This document shows, one piece after another, positions 26,917 to 34,482 of a stretch of DNA of 64,000 nucleotides. Both the position numbers and the translations under genes were made by a program. The notes beneath the pieces are model-generated. The model saw only the letters and a program-made list of their open reading frames with translations, was not told where the DNA came from and did not search any database. The DNA is from an uncultured Bacteroidales bacterium (GTDB lineage Bacteria; Bacteroidota; Bacteroidia; Bacteroidales; Paludibacteraceae), in assembly GCA_949282265.1 (NCBI GenBank), contig CASDOZ010000001.1, forward strand, positions 1 to 64,000, given 5' to 3'. Numbering within the stretch: the first letter of the stretch is position 1; each line of letters begins with the position of its first letter.

Positions 26917-27510
26917 ATGAAACAACTCGTGAACTTGACCGATACCGAGTTGGTCAAATTGTACGAAAACGGCAATAACAAAGCATTTGAAGTATTGTTA
27001 TACAGATATCAAGAAAAGGTTTACAACCACATTTTCTTGATTGTAAGGCAACGCGAACTCACGGAAGACATCTTCCAAGACACTTTCTTCAAGGCGATCA
27101 TAAACCTGAAACAAGGTAACTACGTGGAAAGCGGCAAATTTTTGCCGTGGATAAACCGTATTGCCCACAATTTGATCATAGACCATTTCCGAAGGCAAAA
27201 AAACGAGAACAATATTTCGGTCGATGCAGCAGAATACGATGTATTGAACAACAGCAATTTATATGAACAGAGCATCGAAGAAAACATGATAAATGAACAA
27301 ATTCTGAGCGATGTTGTACGGCTTATTTATTTTTTACCAGAAAACCAACAAGAGGTTGTCCGTATGCGTATATTTCAGGATCTCAGTTTCAAAGAAATCG
27401 CCGATTTGACTGGTGTCAGCATTAATACAGCTTTGGGACGTATGCGTTATGCACTACTCAATATTCGCCGTTTGGCAGAAGAACATAATCTGACTCTGGA
27501 AATAAAATAA
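26917..27510 (+). CDS. ECF-type RNA polymerase sigma factor
   Basis: 197 residues. Region 2 is in LYRYQEKVYNHIFLIVRQ, RELTEDIFQDTFFKAIINL and FLPWINRIAHNLIIDHFRR. Region 4 is in LPENQQEVVRMRIFQDLSFKEIA and GVSINTALGRMRYALLNIRR. No adjacent anti-sigma gene exists; instead a 57-residue ORF follows 108 bp later before a shared terminator. This differs from the classic FecI/FecR or zinc-finger arrangement. Confidence 0.9.
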   Translation: MKQLVNLTDTELVKLYENGNNKAFEVLLYRYQEKVYNHIFLIVRQRELTEDIFQDTFFKAIINLKQGNYVESGKFLPWINRIAHNLIIDHFRRQKNENNISVDAAEYDVLNNSNLYEQSIEENMINEQILSDVVRLIYFLPENQQEVVRMRIFQDLSFKEIADLTGVSINTALGRMRYALLNIRRLAEEHNLTLEIK

Positions 27511-27618
27511 TACGACAAAATAAATAGAAACTATAAAAAAAACAGGAATGTGCATACTATATTGGCAAAATCTACGTTTAAAAGGAAAAATAATTCATCC
27601 TATTTCCCATAAATACGT

Positions 27619-27792
27619 ATGCCTATGCACGAAAACTCTACTCTGAATTGTAATGCGGAGTGCATTTCCAAAATGACCAGTGCTCCGATGCGTCCAAAAA
27701 CAGCTACCATAGAAAGAATTTTACAATTCTCTGCTGCCTACAATGCCACCAAGACGCATGATGGCCACATTGTAGAAGTCATATTGAATTAA
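27619..27792 (+). CDS. Small conserved-looking protein of 57 residues downstream of sigma factor
   Basis: The ORF starts with ATG at 27619 (a second Met is two codons later) and ends TAA at 27792. After a variable first 24 residues comes RPKTATIERILQFSAAYNAT and a final HIVEVILN. The RPKxATIxRILxFSxA...ILN pattern recalls short proteins I associate with Bacteroidota sigma-factor loci, from memory and not verified. No signal peptide or membrane helix. It shares the sigma transcript, since the next terminator is at 27817. It may modulate the sigma factor, but no function is known. Confidence 0.6.
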   Translation: MPMHENSTLNCNAECISKMTSAPMRPKTATIERILQFSAAYNATKTHDGHIVEVILN

Positions 27793-27816
27793 TTGTTTAT
27801 GTGGTATTTATAACCG

Positions 27817-27846
27817 AAAAGGCCGGAAAACAAACTCCGGCCTTTT
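27817..27846. terminator. Bidirectional rho-independent terminator
   Basis: AAAAGGCCGGA at 27817-27827 pairs with TCCGGCCTTTT at 27836-27846 around an 8-nt loop. The A-run and T-run flank the GC stem on both sides, so it can end the sigma/57-aa transcript and the minus-strand transporter transcript that stops at 27870. Confidence 0.9.
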
Positions 27847-27869
27847 CAATTATAACATATTGCAATTGA

Positions 27870-29522
27870 TTATGCTTCGATTGGTTTGTACTTGGGAACC
27901 AAAGTTTTCATAATGCACCAAGCTACTAAATAAGCAACCGCACAAATACAGAAAATAATCATGTATGCAGCAGGCTTTCCATCATATCCAAACATAGACA
28001 TAGGTTCTTCTATAACAGTCCCACCTATTTCATTTATTTTTTCAAGCATTAAGTGCGTTGTTTCATTAGAAGTAGCACCACGTTCTAAAGCACTAATCGC
28101 AGGGTTTCCTATTTTATCAATAGCTTCTGAAATTTTCTCAATCGAAATAACTACCGGTTTTTCTGAACCAGGATAAATAAATGTACCTGCAAATTTATCA
28201 AATAAAGTACCTGCTCCCTTATTGATTAAATATGAGCCTATACCACCTGCCATGCCACCTATACCAGTAATAGTTGCGATAGCAGATTTCGGGAACATAT
28301 CGCCAATGGTGGAAAACAGGTTGGCACTCCATGCCTGATGCCCGGCACCTGCAATACCGATAATAATGGCCGGCCACCATACGGATAACTCACCTGCTCC
28401 TTGTGCAAACAAGGCCGGAAGCGGCAAGAACGCGAATATCAACATGGCCAACATACGGCCTGCATACGGATTCATGCCCTTCTTGTCCACAAAAAGGCGT
28501 GGTAAATATCCTCCGAAAATGGATAATACCGTAACAATTGCATAAAGTGTAAAGATCAGTGCCATACCCATTCCGGAGTCGGAACGGTAACCATATTGGT
28601 CGGAGAAATAGGCCGGTGCCCAAAACAAATAGAACCACCATACACCATCAGTAAAGAATTTACCTACAATAAACGACCATGTCTGACGATAGGTAAAACA
28701 TTTCCATAATGGAATAGCTTTTTTTTCTTCTTTTGCATCAATCTCTACTCCTACATCTTCCGTATTATCTTGATGAATGTATTCCAGTTCGGCACTATTC
28801 ACATGTTTGGATTCTTCCGGCTTGTCATACATGAATACCCAGAATCCCATCCAAATAAAGCCAAGCGCACCAATGATGACAAATGCCATTTCCCATCCAC
28901 CGCCAACACCAATGGATTTGAAATATCTGGCAAGCAAAGGTATCGTCACGGGAGCTACCAAAGCACCAATCGAAGCACCAGCATTGAAAATGGAAGTAGC
29001 GAATGCACGGTCTTTTTTGGGAAAGTATTCGGCAGTAACCTTAATTGCAGCAGGAAAATTACCAGCCTCACCCAAGGCTAAGACACAACGTGCCGCCACA
29101 AAAAGCCATACACTTGTAGTAGCTATTGCCGTTGCTACAGCTGTTCCGCTATTTACAGCTGTCATAGCAGCAGCAGATTCAAAACCTTCGATATGTACGG
29201 TAAGCCAGCCGCATATAGCATGCAAACATGCACCGGCAGACCAGATTCCGATAGACCATAAATAGCCTTTACGGGTTCCCATCCAGTCAATGAATTTGCC
29301 GGCAAACAACATGCAAACAGCATATACAAGTGAGAAAATAGATGTGATATCAGCATAATTACTATCAGTCCAATGGAACTCCGGTGCGATAAAATCTTTC
29401 CAAGTCAGCGACAAGACCTGACGGTCCAAATAGTTTACGGTAGTGGCGACAAACAAAAGTACGCACATCCACCACCGCCAATTAGTCATTAATTTCGTGG
29501 TTGTTGAGGTTGAATTTGTCAT
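27870..29522 (-). CDS. exuT: MFS hexuronate transporter (ExuT-like)
   Basis: 550 residues with about 12 membrane helices. The N-terminal WRWWMCVLLFVATTVNYLDRQVLSL and the CVLALGEAGNFPAAIKVTAEYFP segment are typical of the anion:cation symporter branch of the major facilitator family that carries hexuronates and related sugar acids. It is longer than E. coli ExuT (about 430) because of added loops near residues 120-150 and 440-510. Genomic context supports galacturonate or glucuronate as substrate: uxaC, kdgK and kdgA lie directly upstream on the same strand. A terminator lies between kdgA and this gene. Confidence 0.85.
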   Translation of the reverse strand: MTNSTSTTTKLMTNWRWWMCVLLFVATTVNYLDRQVLSLTWKDFIAPEFHWTDSNYADITSIFSLVYAVCMLFAGKFIDWMGTRKGYLWSIGIWSAGACLHAICGWLTVHIEGFESAAAMTAVNSGTAVATAIATTSVWLFVAARCVLALGEAGNFPAAIKVTAEYFPKKDRAFATSIFNAGASIGALVAPVTIPLLARYFKSIGVGGGWEMAFVIIGALGFIWMGFWVFMYDKPEESKHVNSAELEYIHQDNTEDVGVEIDAKEEKKAIPLWKCFTYRQTWSFIVGKFFTDGVWWFYLFWAPAYFSDQYGYRSDSGMGMALIFTLYAIVTVLSIFGGYLPRLFVDKKGMNPYAGRMLAMLIFAFLPLPALFAQGAGELSVWWPAIIIGIAGAGHQAWSANLFSTIGDMFPKSAIATITGIGGMAGGIGSYLINKGAGTLFDKFAGTFIYPGSEKPVVISIEKISEAIDKIGNPAISALERGATSNETTHLMLEKINEIGGTVIEEPMSMFGYDGKPAAYMIIFCICAVAYLVAWCIMKTLVPKYKPIEA

Positions 29523-29569
29523 TTAAAAATTTAATTTATGCCTAACATTGAGATTAGACAGGGTTATTA

Positions 29570-29613
29570 TTAAAAAGAGAAATTGCAGGAACAGAAAACG
29601 TTTCTGCAATTTC
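29570..29613 (-). terminator. Terminator-like hairpin between kdgA and the transporter gene
   Basis: GAAATTGCAG at 29579-29588 is inverted at 29604-29613 (CTGCAATTTC). Read on the minus strand, the stem is followed by TCTTTTT. It begins 13 bp after the kdgA stop. It would partly uncouple transporter expression from the upstream enzymes or protect the kdgA mRNA end. Confidence 0.7.
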
Positions 29614-29625
29614 CATGATTGTTTT

Positions 29626-30294
29626 TTATTGCCTTATTGTTTCAATAATGGCGAGGGCATCCTTGCACAAAGCCGTGATTTTGCTCCATTCTTTGGCGGC
29701 AATCACTTCCTTCGGGAACAGGTTGCTGCCCATGCCGACACACATCACACCGGCCTTGAACCAGCCTTCCAAATTTTCGCGAGTCGGTTTCACACCACCC
29801 GTAACCATGAGCTGACTCCAAGGGAGCGGAGCTTTCAGGCCTTTGACAAAGGCTGTTCCAAGCACATCACCAGGGAATACTTTGCACAAATCGCAACCAC
29901 ATTCCTGTGCAAAACCGACTTCGGACACTGAACCGCAACCAGGCGTGTAAGGTATCAGACGACGGTTGCAAACCTTGGCTATTTCCGGATTGAACAACGG
30001 CCCTACGACAAAATTCGCGCCCAACTGGATATAAAGGGCGGCCGTAGCCGGATCAACAACGGAACCAACACCCAGAATCATGCCAGGCAGTTCCTTATTT
30101 GCAAACTTGACCAATTCACCAAAAACTTCCTGCGCAAAATCACCGCGGTTCGTAAACTCAAAAGCGCGTACACCACCTTCATAACAGGCTTTCAACACCT
30201 GCTTGGCCGTTTCCAAATCGGCATGGTAGAATACCGGCACCATGCCGGTTTCCTTCATGGTAGTCAAAACTTCTATTTTATTGTACTTTGCCAT
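29626..30294 (-). CDS. eda: KDPG / 4-hydroxy-2-oxoglutarate aldolase
   Basis: 222 residues. It cleaves 2-keto-3-deoxy-6-phosphogluconate to pyruvate and glyceraldehyde-3-phosphate, the last step of the hexuronate pathway. The class I aldolase features are present: FEFTNRG with Glu 46, [11 protein letters not shown], and the Schiff-base Lys 138 in [24 protein letters not shown] forms the phosphate site. It follows kdgK with a 30-bp gap on the same strand. Confidence 0.94.
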   Translation of the reverse strand: MAKYNKIEVLTTMKETGMVPVFYHADLETAKQVLKACYEGGVRAFEFTNRGDFAQEVFGELVKFANKELPGMILGVGSVVDPATAALYIQLGANFVVGPLFNPEIAKVCNRRLIPYTPGCGSVSEVGFAQECGCDLCKVFPGDVLGTAFVKGLKAPLPWSQLMVTGGVKPTRENLEGWFKAGVMCVGMGSNLFPKEVIAAKEWSKITALCKDALAIIETIRQ

Positions 30295-30324
30295 AATCTG
30301 TCGTTTTTATTTTTATCCATTGAA

Positions 30325-31347
30325 TTAGCGTTGAACACGCCCGCTTGCATCGCCTCCGGCCAATGCTTCTACTTCTTCCACGGAAACGAGATTGAAATCC
30401 CCATTAATGGTATGTTTCAGCGCGGAAGCAGCCACGGCAAATTCCAAAGCCTCGCCTTGGCTTGATTTAGTCAGCAAACCGTGTATAATGCCGCCAGAGA
30501 ACGAATCACCTCCGCCCACACGGTCGATAATCGGGTTAATGTCATAACGTTTGCTGGTATAAAATTCGCTGCCGTTGTAAATCATGGCTTTCCAACCGTT
30601 GTGGGTAGCCGAGAATGATTCACGCAATGTAGAAATGACATATTTGAAACCGAACGTTTCGCTCATTTGCTTGAATATGCCCTTGTAACCTTCTGCATCG
30701 GTCTGTCCGGCTTCCACATTGGCATCCGGCTTAAAGCCAAGGCAAAGTTCGGCATCTTCCTCATTGCCTATGCAGACATCGACGTATTGCATCAACGGAC
30801 GCATAATACTCTGGGCTTTCTCCTTGGTCCACAACTTTTTGCGGAAATTCAAATCCACAGAAACCGTAACGCCATGGCGTTTAGCCGCTTCACAAGCAAG
30901 TCGGGTCAATTCTGCGGCCTTGTCAGAAATTGCCGGCGTAATGCCCGACCAATGGAACCAATCGGCACCTTCCATAATGGCATCAAAATCGAAATCTTCC
31001 GGATTTGCCTCAGCAATGGCAGAATGTGCACGGTCATAAATAACCTTGCTCGGACGCATGGAAGCACCTGTTTCCAAATAATAAATACCCACACGGTCTC
31101 CTCCGCGTGCGATGAAATCCGTCTTAACACCATATTTGCGCAAAGCATTCACGGCCGACTGGCCGATTTCATGCTTGGGCAATTTCGTTACGAAATAGGC
31201 ATCATGCCCATAATTGGCACAGCTTACAGCTACATTTGCCTCGCCGCCTCCATACACAACGTCGAATACATCCGACTGGACGAAACGCGTGTTGCCCGGC
31301 GTGGAAAGCCGCAACATGATTTCGCCTAATGTTACAATCTTACTCAT
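30325..31347 (-). CDS. kdgK: 2-dehydro-3-deoxygluconokinase (PfkB-family sugar kinase)
   Basis: 340 residues from the ATG at 31347 (MSKIVTLGEIMLRLS); the frame extends 29 codons further into the intergenic region without homology. It phosphorylates 2-keto-3-deoxygluconate to KDPG. PfkB features include VYGGGEANVAVSCANYGHDA near the N-terminus and DRVGGGDSFSGGIIHGL with the catalytic Asp near residue 290. The neighbours uxaC and eda fix the substrate class. An inverted repeat covers its promoter (31402-31451). Confidence 0.92.
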   Translation of the reverse strand: MSKIVTLGEIMLRLSTPGNTRFVQSDVFDVVYGGGEANVAVSCANYGHDAYFVTKLPKHEIGQSAVNALRKYGVKTDFIARGGDRVGIYYLETGASMRPSKVIYDRAHSAIAEANPEDFDFDAIMEGADWFHWSGITPAISDKAAELTRLACEAAKRHGVTVSVDLNFRKKLWTKEKAQSIMRPLMQYVDVCIGNEEDAELCLGFKPDANVEAGQTDAEGYKGIFKQMSETFGFKYVISTLRESFSATHNGWKAMIYNGSEFYTSKRYDINPIIDRVGGGDSFSGGIIHGLLTKSSQGEALEFAVAASALKHTINGDFNLVSVEEVEALAGGDASGRVQR

Positions 31348-31401
31348 TTCTATTATGTTTTTTATAATGTTGGATTTATGTGTTTGAAAAAACACCGAAA
31401 C

Positions 31402-31451
31402 CGGGACAAAAATACAAAAAGAAATCATTCCCAAAGTTTAATTTTGTCCCG
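31402..31451 (-). promoter_or_regulatory. Inverted repeat and candidate promoter upstream of kdgK
   Basis: CGGGACAAAA at 31402-31411 is perfectly inverted at 31442-31451 (TTTTGTCCCG), with 30 bp between the arms. On the minus strand, a -7 box TATTTTTG runs 31414 to 31407 and overlaps one arm, and a TTTG lies 17 bp upstream at 31435-31432. There is no T-run after the stem, so a pair of operator half-sites for a hexuronate-responsive regulator is more likely than a terminator. Confidence 0.5.
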
Positions 31452-31476
31452 AAAACGTGGATTTTTGTACCTATTT

Positions 31477-32889
31477 TCAGAACTGGAAGAAATTTTTGGC
31501 ATTGTAATAACTGATATTCTCAACCATTTGCCCAAGGAAATCCATTTCCGAAGCAGGGAGCAAGCCATTTTCAACATCATTCCCGATCAAATTACATAAT
31601 GTACGGCGGAAATATTCATGCCGCGGGTATGAAAGGAAAGAACGCGAGTCGGTAAGCATACCCACAAAACGGCTCAGCAATCCCAGTACGGAAAGCGCAT
31701 TCATCTGCTTTTCCATGCCATCTTTCTGGTCAAGGAACCACCAGCCGGAACCGAACTGGATTTTTCCGGGTACCGTGCCATCCTGGAAATTACCAAGCAT
31801 GGTAGCAATCACTTCGTTGGCACACGGATTCAAGTTGTACAAAATCGTCTTAGCAAGTTTTCCTTCCGAATTGAGTTTGTCCAAGAATTTTGCCATAACT
31901 TTTGCCGTATTGAACTCGCCTATCGAGTCAAAGCCAGTATCTGGCCCCAATTGCTTGAACATCTTGGTATTGTTATTACGGATAGCTCCATAATGGAATT
32001 GCTGTGTCCAGCCTTTTTCGGCATCCATCTCCGCAAAAACAATCAACATGGCCGATTTGAATTTCAAAATTTCACTTTGCGTCAACATTTGACCACCATA
32101 TACTTTATTAAATATGGCATCAATTTCGGCTGACGTATAATCTTCTGCATAAAATTCCTCAATACCGTGGTCAGACAACTTGCAACCCATGGAAGCAAAG
32201 AAATCCTGACGTTTGCGCAAAGCTGCAATCATATCGTCAAAACGACTGATAGTCAAGCCAGAAACATCGGACAGCTTCTCTACATACGCACGAAAATCGG
32301 CCGGGACTTCCACTGCCATCGCCTTATCAGGACGCCATGCTGGCAAGACCTTGATTTCAAAACCATCGTCCTTGCACTTTTTGTGATATTCCAACGAATC
32401 AATCGGATCATCGGTCGTACAAACAACCTCTACATGATAGCGACGCATCAAGTTACGTGCGGAGTATTCCGGCGTCTGCAATTTGGCCGTACATTCATCG
32501 TAAATTTCACGGGCAGTTTTCGGCGACAAAAGTTTTTCTATGCCAAAAGCTGTTTTCAGCTCCAAGTGTGTCCAATGATACAACGGGTTACGCATGGTAT
32601 ATGGAACCGTTTCCGCCCATTTTTCAAATTTTTCCCAATCCGTTGTATCCGTACCGGTGCAATAACGTTCATCCACACCGTTAGTCCGCATCGCACGCCA
32701 TTTGTAATGATCTCCGCCAAGCCAAATTTCTGTCAGTGATTTAAACTGGTAGTCATTGGCAACCATAGCCGGGATAAGGTGGCAATGATAATCTATAATC
32801 GGCATTTTAGCCGCATGTTCATGATAAAGTTCTTTTGCCGCATCCGTTTGCAGCAAAAAGTCTTTGTCCAAAAAGGTTTTCATACGCAT
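31477..32889 (-). CDS. uxaC: Glucuronate/galacturonate isomerase (UxaC)
   Basis: 470 residues; Met 1 or Met 3 (32883) may be the start. UxaC converts glucuronate to fructuronate and galacturonate to tagaturonate. The metal-binding MPIIDYHCHL (His 35, His 37) is typical of this amidohydrolase-superfamily member, along with NPLYHWTHLELKTAFG, CTTDDPIDSLEYH and GSGWWFLDQKDGM. It is first in the minus-strand uxaC-kdgK-eda-exuT run, with a 129-bp gap to kdgK that contains a separate promoter. Confidence 0.95.
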   Translation of the reverse strand: MRMKTFLDKDFLLQTDAAKELYHEHAAKMPIIDYHCHLIPAMVANDYQFKSLTEIWLGGDHYKWRAMRTNGVDERYCTGTDTTDWEKFEKWAETVPYTMRNPLYHWTHLELKTAFGIEKLLSPKTAREIYDECTAKLQTPEYSARNLMRRYHVEVVCTTDDPIDSLEYHKKCKDDGFEIKVLPAWRPDKAMAVEVPADFRAYVEKLSDVSGLTISRFDDMIAALRKRQDFFASMGCKLSDHGIEEFYAEDYTSAEIDAIFNKVYGGQMLTQSEILKFKSAMLIVFAEMDAEKGWTQQFHYGAIRNNNTKMFKQLGPDTGFDSIGEFNTAKVMAKFLDKLNSEGKLAKTILYNLNPCANEVIATMLGNFQDGTVPGKIQFGSGWWFLDQKDGMEKQMNALSVLGLLSRFVGMLTDSRSFLSYPRHEYFRRTLCNLIGNDVENGLLPASEMDFLGQMVENISYYNAKNFFQF

Positions 32890-33218
32890 TTCAATTTAAC
32901 TATAATAGAATCAATGTACACTTATCAAAAAAACGAGCAAACAGGCACATCCCAAAAGAGCAAACAACAAACTGTATATCAACAAGATAAAAATTATTTT
33001 ACACTAAAAAGACGTATTTCCGTGTGCGCCCACGAAGATACGAACATTTTTTGAAGTTCCAAAATGGCATTTGAAGAAAAATCACTGAAAAAGAACGACT
33101 AAAAAGATAATGCCATTCCTAGGTATATCCATTCGCTATTTCTGCCAACAAAAAAATCTTCCCGATTTTCATATTTTATCCCTATCTTTGTCGAAAGTTT
33201 GACATAAATATTGTTGAT
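32890..33218. other. 329-bp intergenic region between uxaC and dapB
   Basis: AT-rich spacer between divergent genes; no gene is supported (the longest ATG frame near dapB has 12 codons). A -7 box TATCTTTG at 33183-33190 is well placed for dapB, 29 bp before its ATG, but without a clear -33 TTG. No convincing minus-strand promoter for uxaC was identified. Confidence 0.5.
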
Positions 33219-33935
33219 ATGAAAATAGCATTGATTGGTTATGGGAAAATGGGCAAAATCATAGAAAGGATAGCCTTGGAGCGCGGACACGAAATTGTTT
33301 GCAAAATAGATGTCAATAATCAGGATGATTTCGGGTCTGAAGCATTCCGCAGTGCGGATGTGGCCATTGAATTCACTGCTCCGCAAGTTGCCGTAGCCAA
33401 TTACAAACGCGCATGGGAGGCTGGCGTACCGGTCGTATCCGGAACAACCGGCTGGACCGACCGCATGTCCGAAATCCGTCAGGAGATTGCCGAAAAAGGC
33501 TATACCTTGTTCTGGGCATCCAATTTCAGTCTGGGTGTGAACATCTTTTTTGAACTGAACCGGCATTTGGCAAAAATCATGAACCAGATGCCTGACTACG
33601 AAGTGGACATGACGGAAATACATCATATCCAGAAACTCGATGCGCCAAGCGGAACGGCCGTAACTTTGGCTGAAGACATTCTGGCAAACATCGACCGGAA
33701 AGATAAATGGGTATTAGGAAAATCCGCCGCAGCCAATGAACTGTCCATAGAAGCCATCCGCGAAGGACAAGTTCCCGGCACACACATTGTACGCTATGAC
33801 AGCACCGTGGACACGCTCACTATCAGCCACGAAGCCAAAAGCCGCGAAGGCTTTGCCCTGGGTGCCGTATTGGCCGCCGAATTCACATGCGGCAAACAAG
33901 GATTTTTCGGCATGAAAGATTTGCTGAAATTCTAA
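33219..33935 (+). CDS. dapB: 4-hydroxy-tetrahydrodipicolinate reductase (DapB)
   Basis: 238 residues. It reduces the cyclic intermediate of the diaminopimelate/lysine pathway with NAD(P)H. The N-terminal MKIALIGYGKMGKIIERIA is the nucleotide-binding loop; the active-site segment is TEIHHIQKLDAPSGTAVTLA with the His-His pair and the substrate-binding Lys; SNFSLGVNIFFEL is also typical. asd, which acts two steps earlier, is encoded on the same strand at 38.5 kb. Confidence 0.95.
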   Translation: MKIALIGYGKMGKIIERIALERGHEIVCKIDVNNQDDFGSEAFRSADVAIEFTAPQVAVANYKRAWEAGVPVVSGTTGWTDRMSEIRQEIAEKGYTLFWASNFSLGVNIFFELNRHLAKIMNQMPDYEVDMTEIHHIQKLDAPSGTAVTLAEDILANIDRKDKWVLGKSAAANELSIEAIREGQVPGTHIVRYDSTVDTLTISHEAKSREGFALGAVLAAEFTCGKQGFFGMKDLLKF

Positions 33936-34042
33936 CAAACAAAGCGGAAAGAGTTATCTTATGATTAGGGGAACAAATATCTCTTCCTGACAAAAATCCC
34001 GGAAAACGGGCTGCAAAAAATATTTGGAAAAACCGTCCAGAC

Positions 34043-34318
34043 ATGAAACATATTTTATTGGTTATTTCTGCTTTGCTGTGTTCATGCGCTATCACAACGG
34101 ATATTACCTACAACAACGGATATATACAGAACAAAGAAGGAGAAATCATAGGCAACTATGCCAATGGGTACATATTTGATGCAGAAAAGAATGTAAAATA
34201 CCATTATTCAAACGGTTATATATACGACAGCCAATACCGTATAATAGGTAGCTATAACAATGGATTCGTCAAACTTCGAGATGGACGAAAAATAAAGGGA
34301 AAATCCCTATCCGACTGA
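34043..34318 (+). CDS. Small lipoprotein made of four 16-residue NGYI repeats
   Basis: 91 residues. The N-terminus MKHILLVISALLCSC ends in a lipobox (LCSC, Cys 15). The rest consists of four exact 16-residue repeats starting with xYxNGYI: TYNNGYIQNKEGEIIG, NYANGYIFDAEKNVKY, HYSNGYIYDSQYRIIG and SYNNGFVKLRDGRKIK. The pattern predicts a small beta-hairpin array. It resembles the short Bacteroidota lipoproteins that I recall being called 5-fold beta-flower proteins; that link is from memory. Function unknown. Confidence 0.75.
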   Translation: MKHILLVISALLCSCAITTDITYNNGYIQNKEGEIIGNYANGYIFDAEKNVKYHYSNGYIYDSQYRIIGSYNNGFVKLRDGRKIKGKSLSD

Positions 34319-34482
34319 TGCTTCCCTGCCCAACGTGCCACAAGTACGGAAACATGGCAAAGCAGGAGTTCTTCTTGCCAAAAAGGAACAAAAAAAACAC
34401 CACACGGCAAACTTGATTTGCGAACATACATAAAAAACGGATTTTTACATGTATATTTGCAAACATCTACCTTGAACCGGCC

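Noticed and set aside
33219..33935. dapB as truncated (238 residues)
   Set aside because: All cofactor and active-site motifs and the C-terminal GFFGMKDLL are present; the short length is within the range for Bacteroidota.
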